The notes below the pieces were generated by a model. That model worked only from the letters and a program-made list of their open reading frames with translations, did no database searches and was not told where the DNA came from. A stretch of 64,000 nucleotides of DNA from an uncultured Porphyromonadaceae bacterium (GTDB lineage: Bacteria > Bacteroidota > Bacteroidia > Bacteroidales > Coprobacteraceae), in the NCBI GenBank assembly GCA_900545915.1, contig URAV01000005.1, positions 55,505-119,504 on the forward strand, in the 5' to 3' direction. Each line of letters opens with the position of its first letter. Position 1 is the first letter of the stretch. A program made the position numbers and the translations under genes. Below, one piece after another: positions 26,048 to 35,066 of the stretch.

Positions 26048-28546
26048 TTATTTTACAAGAAACTTTTTCTGATATTTCATATTTTTCGAAATGATCTGTA
26101 TCCAATAACATCCCGGCGTAATCCCCGCACTGCTTAAATCAATCTGTATCGTACTTTCGCCATACCTTTTTTGATATAAGCATATTCCAGAAACCGAGAG
26201 AATACGCACCTCATACAATCCGCTAAAAGGGACAACAACTTGAATATAATCCGTAGCCGGAGAAGGGTAGATTTGTAAAGAAGTATTACCTAAAGTTACC
26301 CTGTTTACTGCCGATACATAATCAGGGAATTTGATCTTATCTGCTCCGGAATATTTTGTTGTCAATTGAGGCACGACATCTGCAGGATATGGATAATAAG
26401 AATATATATCCGAAGGATTAAAAGTAAAAGTTTCGGGCTTCGATTCCGAAGTATAACCATCGAATTTTATCGATTTCTTACTCGGATTAAGCATCTCGTC
26501 ATTTACAATACCTTCCAAAGATTTTGTCAGGTTTGTATCATCATATACATTTCCCGTATGGACTATTGCACCCGGAATATTTCCTGAGGGAGAATCTAAT
26601 GACGTACCGTAGACTTCTTTCCATTTAGCAACATCATAGGCTACGAACATCGGCCAACGGGTATCTTGATAAAAGTTATTTTCAATATACAATTGCGCAT
26701 CGCAACAAGCGGCCGCACCTGTACCGCAACCTTCTTTCGGATGAGCTTCAATACCTAATCCTACGTTATTATAATAATTGTTCAAAATATGACAATCTGC
26801 ATAACGAACCCTCGGATGGCGTGAAAAAGTAGCATCCCAAAAGTTCATATAATAAGTTGTTTTCAATTTATTGACATCTACACTACTTTTATCGGTATGA
26901 CCCAAAAGACACGTTTTACGATGGATCATAAACTTACAAAATGAAACCGTACAATAATTAGAACCATTTTTAATATCTACCGCCCCATCCAATTCTTGAT
27001 AGGAAGTTCGTCCCGGACCATCCCAAAATGTACAATGATCAATCCATATATGCTGACCATTATCTACATTAATTCCATCACCCGGAGCAGGGATACATTC
27101 GAACGTTATATTTCTGACAACTATATTTTGGGCCTTATTTATTTGTATGCCTACTCCTAAGAATTTGACATCTCTACTTCCTTGAATCGTTATAGAACTA
27201 TGTTCTTTTACATCAAGCATATCATTACGTAAAGACTCCGGATTTCCTCCATCATTGGAATATGTTCCCGGTGCTAATATAAGAATATAGGGTTGATATT
27301 GCGGATTCTCCCATAAGAAAGTTCCCCAATTAGTCTTTGCATCTGTAATTTTTTTCCCTTTCCAACGATACATTCTATCTAACAAAAAATTAGATAGCTC
27401 TTCCATATTCTTTATATAAACAGTAATACCACTTTTACCCCCGACAGTTCCTTCAGGATAGTCACTATTAGGAACTGATGCAAAACCTATACATTTTTCA
27501 AAATCAAGATCCATTTCTCCTCCGGAGAACACAGCTTTTATACTTTTCGACGCATCCATAATAACTTTTTCTGTCAAATTTGTTCCAGACAAATCTCCCG
27601 ACCAACCGGAAAAAACAGAATTAAAAAATGGCTCTGCTATTACCGTGACAACTGTTCCTGCTTCATATTTACCTCCGGAAGGAAACAGCTTGACCTGTCC
27701 AAAACCTTCAACCTCTGGCGTCAAACTGTAATAGACCTCAACATCTTCACAATCTATAATCACAGTCCAATTCTTACTCAGATTTCCATTTGTCACCGTA
27801 TATATCATATTATGGCTAAAATCATAAGGGTCATCATTGTTACATACAATACTTGCACCTGAAGAAACTGTATATTCAGGTATAAGATTCGTTCGATCTA
27901 CAGCACAAGGTACTGTAACATGCACCGTTGCGGCTTCATTATCAATCACAGCCGGACACGTTTGTTCTCTAAAAGAAAAACTCTTTATCTCAGCTTGAGG
28001 AATAGGAGCTCCTGCCATTACTCTCAGGTTCTGAATATATATCCCTCCATTGTTAGGATTAATAAAACGAACCGAAACGGCTTCAGAAGCATTAATCACG
28101 AACGTCACTGTTCCATTACAATCCTTAGTGCCTCCTTCAACTGTCTGCCACACATTATTTACCAATTGCTGTACAACAATTTGGCGCATATCTTTATCGG
28201 CAGGACAAGTCGCATCAAGCTGAATAGTCTGTATTTGAAACTCCGGTAACTGAAAATATGCTCCATTAGAAAATTTATCCAAAGTAAGTCTACCTGAAGC
28301 AACTTGAGTAATACCACAATAAAAATAGTCATAATCCTGAACTATTCCATCAATACATACAGGCTTCTTTCTTTGAGTTGTAGATTTAGACGGTGTCTGA
28401 TCTTCCGTTGTCCAACTTGAAAAATCATCATTAACAACACATACAGGAGATGTCGAGTCTACCTGTGCAACACCGAACTGCACCAACAGTAGTCCTCCCA
28501 ATAATAAAGATAAAAAATTTTTCATGCTATTTCGATTTAAATTCAT
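26048..28546 (-). CDS. Secreted pectate lyase (PL1-like) with T9SS sorting domain
   Basis: An 832-residue extracellular beta-helix lyase for polygalacturonate. Order: signal peptide (1-27, ending FGVAQ), a beta-sandwich module (~30-180), a conserved linker (SFSFREQTCPAVID), an InlB-B/bacterial-repeat module (~269-342, KYEAGTVVTVIAEPFFNSVF, FSGWSGDL), then the PL1 domain (~350-720) with IWIDHCTFWDGP near 497, DGAVDIKNGSNYCTVSFCKF and the catalytic-arginine segment RHPRVRYADCH near 577. The last ~80 residues (LQIYPSPATDYIQV to YQKKFLVK) are a type A T9SS sorting domain. An ATG at 28525 (MKNFLSLLL) is an alternative start. The products would feed the KduI/KduD pathway at 56410-58075. Confidence 0.9.
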   Translation of the reverse strand: MNLNRNSMKNFLSLLLGGLLLVQFGVAQVDSTSPVCVVNDDFSSWTTEDQTPSKSTTQRKKPVCIDGIVQDYDYFYCGITQVASGRLTLDKFSNGAYFQLPEFQIQTIQLDATCPADKDMRQIVVQQLVNNVWQTVEGGTKDCNGTVTFVINASEAVSVRFINPNNGGIYIQNLRVMAGAPIPQAEIKSFSFREQTCPAVIDNEAATVHVTVPCAVDRTNLIPEYTVSSGASIVCNNDDPYDFSHNMIYTVTNGNLSKNWTVIIDCEDVEVYYSLTPEVEGFGQVKLFPSGGKYEAGTVVTVIAEPFFNSVFSGWSGDLSGTNLTEKVIMDASKSIKAVFSGGEMDLDFEKCIGFASVPNSDYPEGTVGGKSGITVYIKNMEELSNFLLDRMYRWKGKKITDAKTNWGTFLWENPQYQPYILILAPGTYSNDGGNPESLRNDMLDVKEHSSITIQGSRDVKFLGVGIQINKAQNIVVRNITFECIPAPGDGINVDNGQHIWIDHCTFWDGPGRTSYQELDGAVDIKNGSNYCTVSFCKFMIHRKTCLLGHTDKSSVDVNKLKTTYYMNFWDATFSRHPRVRYADCHILNNYYNNVGLGIEAHPKEGCGTGAAACCDAQLYIENNFYQDTRWPMFVAYDVAKWKEVYGTSLDSPSGNIPGAIVHTGNVYDDTNLTKSLEGIVNDEMLNPSKKSIKFDGYTSESKPETFTFNPSDIYSYYPYPADVVPQLTTKYSGADKIKFPDYVSAVNRVTLGNTSLQIYPSPATDYIQVVVPFSGLYEVRILSVSGICLYQKRYGESTIQIDLSSAGITPGCYWIQIISKNMKYQKKFLVK

Positions 28547-28604
28547 AAATCAAAAATAGCAATCGAATAATACAATAAGGTATATATATTGACATAAGAT
28601 GTGC

Positions 28605-28636
28605 AAAAATTGAGATCATATAAAATCTCAATTTTT
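28605..28636 (-). terminator. Intrinsic terminator of the PAP2 gene
   Basis: AAAAATTGAGAT (28605-28616) and ATCTCAATTTTT (28625-28636) form a 12-bp stem with an 8-nt loop between the PAP2 stop and the pectate lyase start. The right arm also ends in T-runs on the other strand. Confidence 0.65.
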
Positions 28637-28709
28637 ATCTATCAATCAACTCTTTTTAATTCAAACAATCCTCGAAGGTTCACTTTCTTCAGTAAAAAAT
28701 ATTACTGCC

Positions 28710-30065
28710 TTACCATACAATATTTACAGATGCTCCTAAAGTAAGTGAATGCAATGTTTGGCGAGATTCTTGATAAGGACGAGATTCTGAAGCCTCATAA
28801 TATTGAATATTTACCGGTGCAACTTTATAATCTAAAAAGCCTTTGGCAAGAAGATTCTTTTTTGCCCAAAACGCTAAGGAGATACCCGTCCCGGCATTAA
28901 AAAAATTAGCATGTTTCATTTTCAAAAAATCCGATCTTACTTCCGTACCCGTTTCCGGATCATTCTGTACCACATCGACACCATTTCCCTGAAAATTTCC
29001 ATACCCAGCCAACAATTTACTTCCTAAATACCAGCGTTTGGAAATCGGTAACGAAAAATATGCGCCCAAAGATGTCGTAATCGTATTGAATGCTCCAGAT
29101 TCTAAACGAGCATCAGAAGGCACAGACAATCCGCCCTGTATTTTCATAGGGACACTACTTGCCAATAATTCAGCTCCGACCCCCACATACGGTGTTATAT
29201 AATAAGCGCCTTCCACACCTACGGTACTTCCCGTAGAGGTATTGAAATTTATCTCCGGAGAAAGAGATATATGGCGCGGCATCATTGTAAAACCCATATA
29301 TAATCCTAAAAAAGAGGATATATCGGAATATGTAACATCAAAATCATATTGAGGGTGTCTAAGTCCTTTCTTGCCAAATATTAAATCTGCGAAATAATAA
29401 CCTAATTCAGTAGATAGAATTCCGATTCCCGCACCTACCATTACATCAGATACCCAATGTCTATTATTCAATAATCGGGAAACTGAGGTTGCAGTAGCCA
29501 CCGTATACGCTCCTATGCTGTACCACGGACTACGCACGCCATATTCTTTATGAAACATTGTCGCAGCCATAAATGCCGTTGCTGAATGCCCAGAAGGGAA
29601 AGAATTCAAAGCCGTTCCGTCAGGTCTCCGAGAATCTATAACAAGTTTCATAACATTCACAGTCGTTGCCATAAGAGCTGCAGAGAAAGCGTCTGAAGTC
29701 AACATTCTTCCCCATGAGCTGCGACTTTCAACTCCAGCAGCTTTCATTCCGACCAATGCAAATATAGGAACATACTGCAAATAATCATCATATCCATGAT
29801 GAAATGACGGGACATATTCATTTCTTAAGCTCCTAAAAGGCTCTTTTTTCATTTCTACCAAAGAGCCGGTAACAATTAAAGGAACAGAAATATAGGTCAT
29901 CTGAAACCATTTGGCTTCTGTTATACGATTTATCTTTTCCGGCGTTTTCCTTGAAATCAAATATCTGACGGGAACATTTTGCGCACTGTCTGTAGTCAAG
30001 AAATTTGTAGTATAAGCACTTGTGAAACTATTCAAAAAAATCACAAACAAAAATACCTTCTTCAT
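28710..30065 (-). CDS. PAP2-family lipid phosphatase fused to an outer-membrane barrel-like domain
   Basis: About 451 residues from ATG 30065 (MKKVFLFVIFLNSFTSA signal peptide); ATG 30077 and TTG 30098 are upstream alternatives. The phosphatase tripartite motif is complete: KLVIDSRRP, FPSGHSATAF near residue 155 and SRLLNNRHWVSDVMVG. Such enzymes remove phosphate from phosphatidate, undecaprenyl-PP or lipid A on the periplasmic side. After about residue 235 the character changes to alternating beta strands (LGLYMGFTMMPRHISLSPEI, GVEGAYYITPYVGVGAELLA) ending in SLTLGASVNIVW, whose terminal aromatic is typical of outer-membrane barrels. The fusion suggests action at or tethering to the outer membrane (inference). 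Confidence 0.85.
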   Translation of the reverse strand: MKKVFLFVIFLNSFTSAYTTNFLTTDSAQNVPVRYLISRKTPEKINRITEAKWFQMTYISVPLIVTGSLVEMKKEPFRSLRNEYVPSFHHGYDDYLQYVPIFALVGMKAAGVESRSSWGRMLTSDAFSAALMATTVNVMKLVIDSRRPDGTALNSFPSGHSATAFMAATMFHKEYGVRSPWYSIGAYTVATATSVSRLLNNRHWVSDVMVGAGIGILSTELGYYFADLIFGKKGLRHPQYDFDVTYSDISSFLGLYMGFTMMPRHISLSPEINFNTSTGSTVGVEGAYYITPYVGVGAELLASSVPMKIQGGLSVPSDARLESGAFNTITTSLGAYFSLPISKRWYLGSKLLAGYGNFQGNGVDVVQNDPETGTEVRSDFLKMKHANFFNAGTGISLAFWAKKNLLAKGFLDYKVAPVNIQYYEASESRPYQESRQTLHSLTLGASVNIVW

Positions 30066-30269
30066 GCAATTTTCCATTTGTATTTTATTTATATCCAAAC
30101 GGATGCAAAAATAATATTTTTTATGGCAAAAACTGTCTTATACAGACGAACATATTTATAAATAGGAATGTTTTACAGCCATAAATACCATATATAAAGG
30201 TACAGGGACATCTTAAACATTTGATTGACTTTCCATTCTCTTTACTGAATAGCCCGGATATCCCTGTAT

Positions 30270-31190
30270 CTATTTTTTCAGCTGTTCTTTAATTTTTATG
30301 ATTTTTTCTTCCAAAGGTAAAAATGCATCTAACCAAAAAATAGAAAACCCCCTCCGTTCCATTCCTCGAAACCATGTCATTTGTCTTTTCGCAAATTGAT
30401 GAATAGCTATTTCTAATTTACTCACCATTTCGTCATAAGAAAGTCTCCCTATCAAATATTCTGTCAGATATTTATATTCAAGGCCATAATAAATAAGATC
30501 ATCCGGAGAAATTCCTTCTTTTAATAAAGCTCTTACTTCATCCACCATTCCCGAATCAAGTCTCATCTGTAAACGTTCAGAAATCTTTCTCCGACGGGCT
30601 TCCCTTTCTATATCGACTCCTACGATAAAACTGTTCAATGGCTTGTTTTTTCTCTCCTCCGGTTGCTGATTCCTATAAAATTCGGCTATTTCTATAGCTC
30701 TTACAGCCCGCTTACAACTATCTACATCCGTAGTATTATGCAAAGTCTTATAAGTTTTCAATATAGATGTCAACTCTGTCAATGTCTTGTCTTTCAACTT
30801 CTCACGAAGTTCTTTATTTTCAGGAACCTGAGGCATACTATAACCTTTTAAGACAGTCTCTATATAAAGACCTGTTCCCCCACATAATATAGGAAATTTT
30901 TTTCTCGTCCTCAAATCCTGAAAAACTACATTAAAGTCTCTTTGATATTCATAAAGATTATATTTATATCCCGGTTCACAAATATCAATCAAATGATACG
31001 GGATTTCTTTATCTTCATATTTATACTCTTCCAAATCTTTTCCCGTACCGATGTCCATGCGCTTATAAATCTGACGGGAATCCGCACTTATAATTTCCGT
31101 ATTTAAATCAGCAGCCAAAGCAACAGCCAAAGAAGTCTTCCCAGAAGCCGTAGGTCCTAATATCGTTATTAAATCAAACATATATTTCAT
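30270..31190 (-). CDS. miaA: tRNA dimethylallyltransferase
   Basis: Adds the isopentenyl group to A37 of tRNAs reading codons that begin with U. P-loop GPTASGKTSLAV at residues 12-23, DSRQIYKRMDIGTGK near 37-51 and GGTGLYIETVLKG are diagnostic. It is 306 residues long. The ATG at 31190 overlaps the TGA of the upstream membrane protein gene (ATGA, 4 nt), implying translational coupling with that unrelated gene. This overlap decides between ATG 31190 and ATG 31181. Confidence 0.96.
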   Translation of the reverse strand: MKYMFDLITILGPTASGKTSLAVALAADLNTEIISADSRQIYKRMDIGTGKDLEEYKYEDKEIPYHLIDICEPGYKYNLYEYQRDFNVVFQDLRTRKKFPILCGGTGLYIETVLKGYSMPQVPENKELREKLKDKTLTELTSILKTYKTLHNTTDVDSCKRAVRAIEIAEFYRNQQPEERKNKPLNSFIVGVDIEREARRRKISERLQMRLDSGMVDEVRALLKEGISPDDLIYYGLEYKYLTEYLIGRLSYDEMVSKLEIAIHQFAKRQMTWFRGMERRGFSIFWLDAFLPLEEKIIKIKEQLKK

Positions 31191-32317
31191 TTTTCCTTCT
31201 CAGTATATTCCCATGCGAGCAAAATCGTATTCTTCAAAAACTCATACTCTTGTTCAAAACAGGTACTAAACACACCTTTTCCCAATTCTGCATCAATCTG
31301 ATCGGATGTCCAAAACTTTCCTCCACGAGGTTTATTAATGACATACGACTCATCGGAAACATTCAAAACATATAACATAATTACACGATTCATGATATCG
31401 GTTTTAAACTTCGATGTCAATATTCTACGCGGGGCATTTCGGTTTTCTACAGATATATATTTTTCCGTAGCCATTTTCAACACATTATCAGGCGTTTCTC
31501 CATAACGCAAATCTTCAGATACCGGAGTATCCAAATGAAGTCCCGATAAACTTCCCTTTATTTGACCCGGTTGCAAATATATTCTATTACCACACATAAT
31601 GATGACACGCAAATGCGGATGGAGATAATGATTCCCACGACGGAAACTCTCGTGTTTTTCTACTCTTCCGATAACAGATAAAGATTCATTAATAATCGGT
31701 AACCACGTTTCTTTAGAAAGCATTTTATTCAACAAAATAATCCGGATACATTCGTAAACAAAATAAAACACCATCAAAATAAGGTTCAAACGATAATTCA
31801 AGAAAACGTATATATCCGGATACATACTACGAGAATAAGTATTGAACATAATCGTAACAGCCAAATAAAAACTCAATACATACAGCAATAATCGTGACAT
31901 ATACATAAATTCATGCATTATATTGGCCATCACCACACGATCTTTACGTGAATAACCACGAGAATGCCTATGAAATAAAACCCTATGTAATCCTCGAACG
32001 ATCAAAATATTAATAAAAAGCAATATGCCTAGAAAAACAGTATTGGAAATAAGAAATAAAGAATTGTAAAAAAGCAATTTCAAAGAAGCGAATTGGATCA
32101 ACGTAAGAGTTGAAACTCCGAACATAAGCAAAAATCGACGATAAAATATCCGGTAAAAAATTTCGATACACAGACAAATCAAACCTATAAACAATGCCAG
32201 TTTTACTGTATTAATTTCTGTCAAATGATTATTGGTTAACGATACCAGAAAAAGAGGTAAAAGACCTGCCGACTGCAAATAAAAATATCTATGCTTAAAC
32301 AATTTTTCTTGTTTCAT
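31187..32317 (-). CDS. Membrane protein with C-terminal pseudo-Nudix domain
   Basis: A 376-residue protein with about six transmembrane helices (residues ~15-195) followed by a cytoplasmic domain. The cytoplasmic part starts WLPIINESLSVIGRVEKHES, then HPHLRVIIMCGNRIYLQPG. This lines up with the N-terminal part of the Nudix enzyme at 16172 (LFPIIDEQGYTIGKATR, HPVIHLQIFNKCGNLYLQKR). At the Nudix-box position it has GETPDNVLKMATEKYISV where the enzyme has GESIEDALFRETREELGI, so the metal-binding R and E residues are gone. I infer a catalytically dead, ligand-sensing Nudix fold on a membrane anchor. It precedes and overlaps miaA by 4 nt. Confidence 0.7.
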   Translation of the reverse strand: MKQEKLFKHRYFYLQSAGLLPLFLVSLTNNHLTEINTVKLALFIGLICLCIEIFYRIFYRRFLLMFGVSTLTLIQFASLKLLFYNSLFLISNTVFLGILLFINILIVRGLHRVLFHRHSRGYSRKDRVVMANIMHEFMYMSRLLLYVLSFYLAVTIMFNTYSRSMYPDIYVFLNYRLNLILMVFYFVYECIRIILLNKMLSKETWLPIINESLSVIGRVEKHESFRRGNHYLHPHLRVIIMCGNRIYLQPGQIKGSLSGLHLDTPVSEDLRYGETPDNVLKMATEKYISVENRNAPRRILTSKFKTDIMNRVIMLYVLNVSDESYVINKPRGGKFWTSDQIDAELGKGVFSTCFEQEYEFLKNTILLAWEYTEKEK

Positions 32318-32698
32318 ATTTCAACTATCAGAGAGCTCAAAAAAAATTTACATTCCCAGTAATACAGACGAAACTTTAAATATTCAAGTATAGTCTTTTT
32401 ATTTACTCTGGCAATAAAATTATTTATTAAACAACCTTTCTCTAAGTCATTCCTATCAAGTTAACATGTAGAATAGCACTTTTACGGTGAATGAAGAATT
32501 TTATTTCCCCTAACCTAATCAAGGAAGAAGAAGCATAATTGTTATACATCCTTATAGGCTAAACTCGAAGCTAAGATGCAGTATTTTTATGTAATATGCA
32601 ACATAATCCAGCAGATTAACATTTGATCTTCTAAAATACTAATATCCAGATTTAAACAAAATAGCGAACAACTTTATTTTTTGTATAATATAATAACA
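32318..32698. other. Intergenic stretch with no recognisable gene
   Basis: About 380 nt of AT-rich sequence between the membrane pseudo-Nudix gene and the DPP4 terminator. No ORF with a credible start, no tRNA TψC-like motif and no repeat copy is visible. It presumably contains the leftward promoter of the 31187-32317/miaA pair near 32320-32400. Confidence 0.6.
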
Positions 32699-32738
32699 AA
32701 AGAACAGGCTGAATAATTATGCACTCAGTCTGTTCTTT
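32699..32738 (-). terminator. Intrinsic terminator of the DPP4 gene
   Basis: AAAGAACAGGCTGA (32699-32712) pairs with TCAGTCTGTTCTTT (32725-32738) in a 14-bp stem with one mismatch. It lies 18 nt after the DPP4 stop and is followed leftwards by TTGTTATTATATT. Confidence 0.7.
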
Positions 32739-32756
32739 TTATTTATAGTCTTGTTC

Positions 32757-34928
32757 TTATTTTAAATTTCTTTGCAAAAAATCATATACCCGAGTATAAA
32801 GATGATATCGGGTATTGCACCCGTAAATACTATGGTTACGGTTTGTATAAATCTGCATTTCGAACTGCTTATTTGCTTGTACCAAAGCTTCGCTATATTG
32901 CAATGTATTAAGATAATGAACATTGTCATCCGCAGTACCGGAAATAATCAATAACTTCCCATCAAGATCTGCGGCTTTTTTTAATGGAGAAGTCTGTATA
33001 TAGCCATCGTTATTCTCTTGAGGAGTACGCATATAACGTTCAGTATATACCGTATCATAATAACGCCAATCGGTTACCGGAGCAATAGCTATTCCCGACT
33101 TAAACACTCCTGAACTCATCGACATTGACATCAATGTCGTATATCCGCCGAAGCTCCAGCCCCAGATAGCAATATTACTTGAGTCTACATATCCCAACGA
33201 TCCCAAATAACGGGCTGCTGCTATCTGATCTTGAGCTTCTAAAATTCCCATTTTACAATATATAGCGCGAGAAAAAGCTGTACCTCTACCCCCTGTACCT
33301 CTACCGTCCACACATGCAACAATATAACCGTTATCCGTTAAATATTGAGTCCAGTCTATAGCAGCCCACTTATCTAAAACCATTTGAGAACCCGGTCCGC
33401 TATATTGCACCATCACAACAGGATATTTTTTCCCGGAGATAAAATTATCCGGTTTCATTATATAACCATTTAATATTTCTCCCGACTCATTCTTAAAAGT
33501 AAAAAATTCTTTCCGAGAAAATGGCAGATTTTTCAATTTTGAATTTTCTTCGATAATACGCAATTGTTTACCTTGAGAATTATGTACTGTCACAACCGGC
33601 GGAGTTACCGCATTGCTATATTCATTTACAAAATAGGTGCAGGCCGGATTAAAATGGGCTTGATTATACCCCTTTTGTGTTGATATTTTTACAATATTTC
33701 CTTTGTTGTCAACACGATAAACAGCTCTACATAAAGGACTTTCAGCAGCAGATTCATAATAATAATACCCCTTGGCATCTTGTCCGTAATATGCTGTCAC
33801 GTCCCAATTTCCTCGGGTAACTTGTCGAATAAGAGTACCTGACATATTGTAATGATAAAGATGTCTGAATCCGCTTTTTTCTGATGCAAAAATAAAACCG
33901 GAAGGATAAAAAGTAATGTAATCCATAATATCCGGATCTATCCATGTTTCATTTTTATCCTGAATCAATAATTTACTCACTCCTGATTTCGGGTTTGTCA
34001 GAAACATTCTAAAGTCATTTTGATTCCTATTAAGGGTCATCACGGCCAATTGATCCGGATTTTGCGTAAACCGAATACGCGGTATATAACTGTCTTCATC
34101 AACAGGTACATTCATTTTTTTTACTGCACGAGTCTCTACTGTATAAGTAAAAACAGCGACTTTACTATTTTTTGTTCCGGCAACCGGGTATTTATACACA
34201 AATTCTCCGGGATAATACGCATAAGGAGTCAGACTCGGACATTCCCCTTCAAACATCTGTATTGAATATTCCGGAACATCCGTTTCATCTGTCTTTACAA
34301 ATGCTAATGTAGTGTTATCGGGAGACCACGACAAAGTGCTGACAACAGAAAACTCTTCTTCATAAACCCAATCAGGAATTCCGTTCAATATTTTATTCTT
34401 TACTCCATCAGAAGTAATTGCAGACTCAGTTCCATAGTCCAACTTTTTCAAATAAATATTATTATCTCTCACAAATGCAACCATTCTTCCATTAGGTGAG
34501 AATGTCGCAATCTGTTGCTTTCCCGGTTTATCAGAAAGAGGCTTTACCAAATTCCTTCTTATTTCAAAGGTATAATATACAGCCTTGAAAGAACGGCGAT
34601 AAACAGGCTCTGCATCGGCATATAACAATATCTTTTTTTCATCTGCACTCATTGAATAGCCGTCAAAAGTTTTGAAAGGACATTCTCTTGCCGAAGCTAC
34701 ATTAAATAATGTGTCCACAGCCTGTCCGGTTTTATAACTATACTTTATAATCATGGTTTTATCTTTCGATCTTTGAGTATAGTGTTCTCCGTCATTCATA
34801 GGTAAAAATGCAGGAACTCGCTTCGTTTGATATTCTCCGGATACGATAGACTTTAAATCAAACGTATGTGCTGAAAAGCCTGATTGAGCACAAAAGCACA
34901 GAAGTGCTACATAAATGACTTTTTTCAT
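32757..34928 (-). CDS. Dipeptidyl peptidase IV (S9 prolyl peptidase family)
   Basis: A 723-residue exported serine peptidase removing X-Pro dipeptides. Signal peptide MKKVIYVALLCFCAQSGFSA, then the DPPIV N-terminal beta-propeller (~90-460), then the alpha/beta hydrolase domain. Catalytic serine in WGWSFGGYTTL near residue 593, aspartate in SGTADDNVH near 664 and histidine in NRNHSIYG near 698. The family helps asaccharolytic Bacteroidales use peptides and also acts on host peptides. A -7 box (TACTTTTG) lies 22 nt upstream, and the gene is monocistronic with its own terminator. Confidence 0.94.
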   Translation of the reverse strand: MKKVIYVALLCFCAQSGFSAHTFDLKSIVSGEYQTKRVPAFLPMNDGEHYTQRSKDKTMIIKYSYKTGQAVDTLFNVASARECPFKTFDGYSMSADEKKILLYADAEPVYRRSFKAVYYTFEIRRNLVKPLSDKPGKQQIATFSPNGRMVAFVRDNNIYLKKLDYGTESAITSDGVKNKILNGIPDWVYEEEFSVVSTLSWSPDNTTLAFVKTDETDVPEYSIQMFEGECPSLTPYAYYPGEFVYKYPVAGTKNSKVAVFTYTVETRAVKKMNVPVDEDSYIPRIRFTQNPDQLAVMTLNRNQNDFRMFLTNPKSGVSKLLIQDKNETWIDPDIMDYITFYPSGFIFASEKSGFRHLYHYNMSGTLIRQVTRGNWDVTAYYGQDAKGYYYYESAAESPLCRAVYRVDNKGNIVKISTQKGYNQAHFNPACTYFVNEYSNAVTPPVVTVHNSQGKQLRIIEENSKLKNLPFSRKEFFTFKNESGEILNGYIMKPDNFISGKKYPVVMVQYSGPGSQMVLDKWAAIDWTQYLTDNGYIVACVDGRGTGGRGTAFSRAIYCKMGILEAQDQIAAARYLGSLGYVDSSNIAIWGWSFGGYTTLMSMSMSSGVFKSGIAIAPVTDWRYYDTVYTERYMRTPQENNDGYIQTSPLKKAADLDGKLLIISGTADDNVHYLNTLQYSEALVQANKQFEMQIYTNRNHSIYGCNTRYHLYTRVYDFLQRNLK

Positions 34929-34949
34929 TTGTATATATTTTGTTTTTTA

Positions 34950-34957
34950 CAAAAGTA
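34950..34957 (-). promoter_or_regulatory. -7 box for the DPP4 gene
   Basis: Reading leftwards the sequence is TACTTTTG (TAnnTTTG match), 22 nt from the start codon at 34928. Confidence 0.55.
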
Positions 34958-35031
34958 CATATTCATATTTCAAGATAAAAATCTGCGAAATATTTTTTTA
35001 TTCCAAACCGCCATAGGCTACATAAAATTCA

Positions 35032-35039
35032 TACTTTTG
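35032..35039 (+). promoter_or_regulatory. -7 box for nadE
   Basis: TACTTTTG matches TAnnTTTG and lies 27 nt upstream of the nadE start. Confidence 0.55.
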
Positions 35040-35066
35040 CAAAAATAACCCTAATTCGAGCAAATC

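Noticed and set aside
30199..30269. GGTACAGGGA/TCCCTGTATC pairing after miaA
   Set aside because: The arms are separated by about 51 nt with no intermediate stem, so a terminator or riboswitch is not supported.
32318..32698. tRNA or small RNA gene in the gap
   Set aside because: No cloverleaf-compatible pairing, no TψC-like consensus and no promoter-terminator pair could be found by eye.
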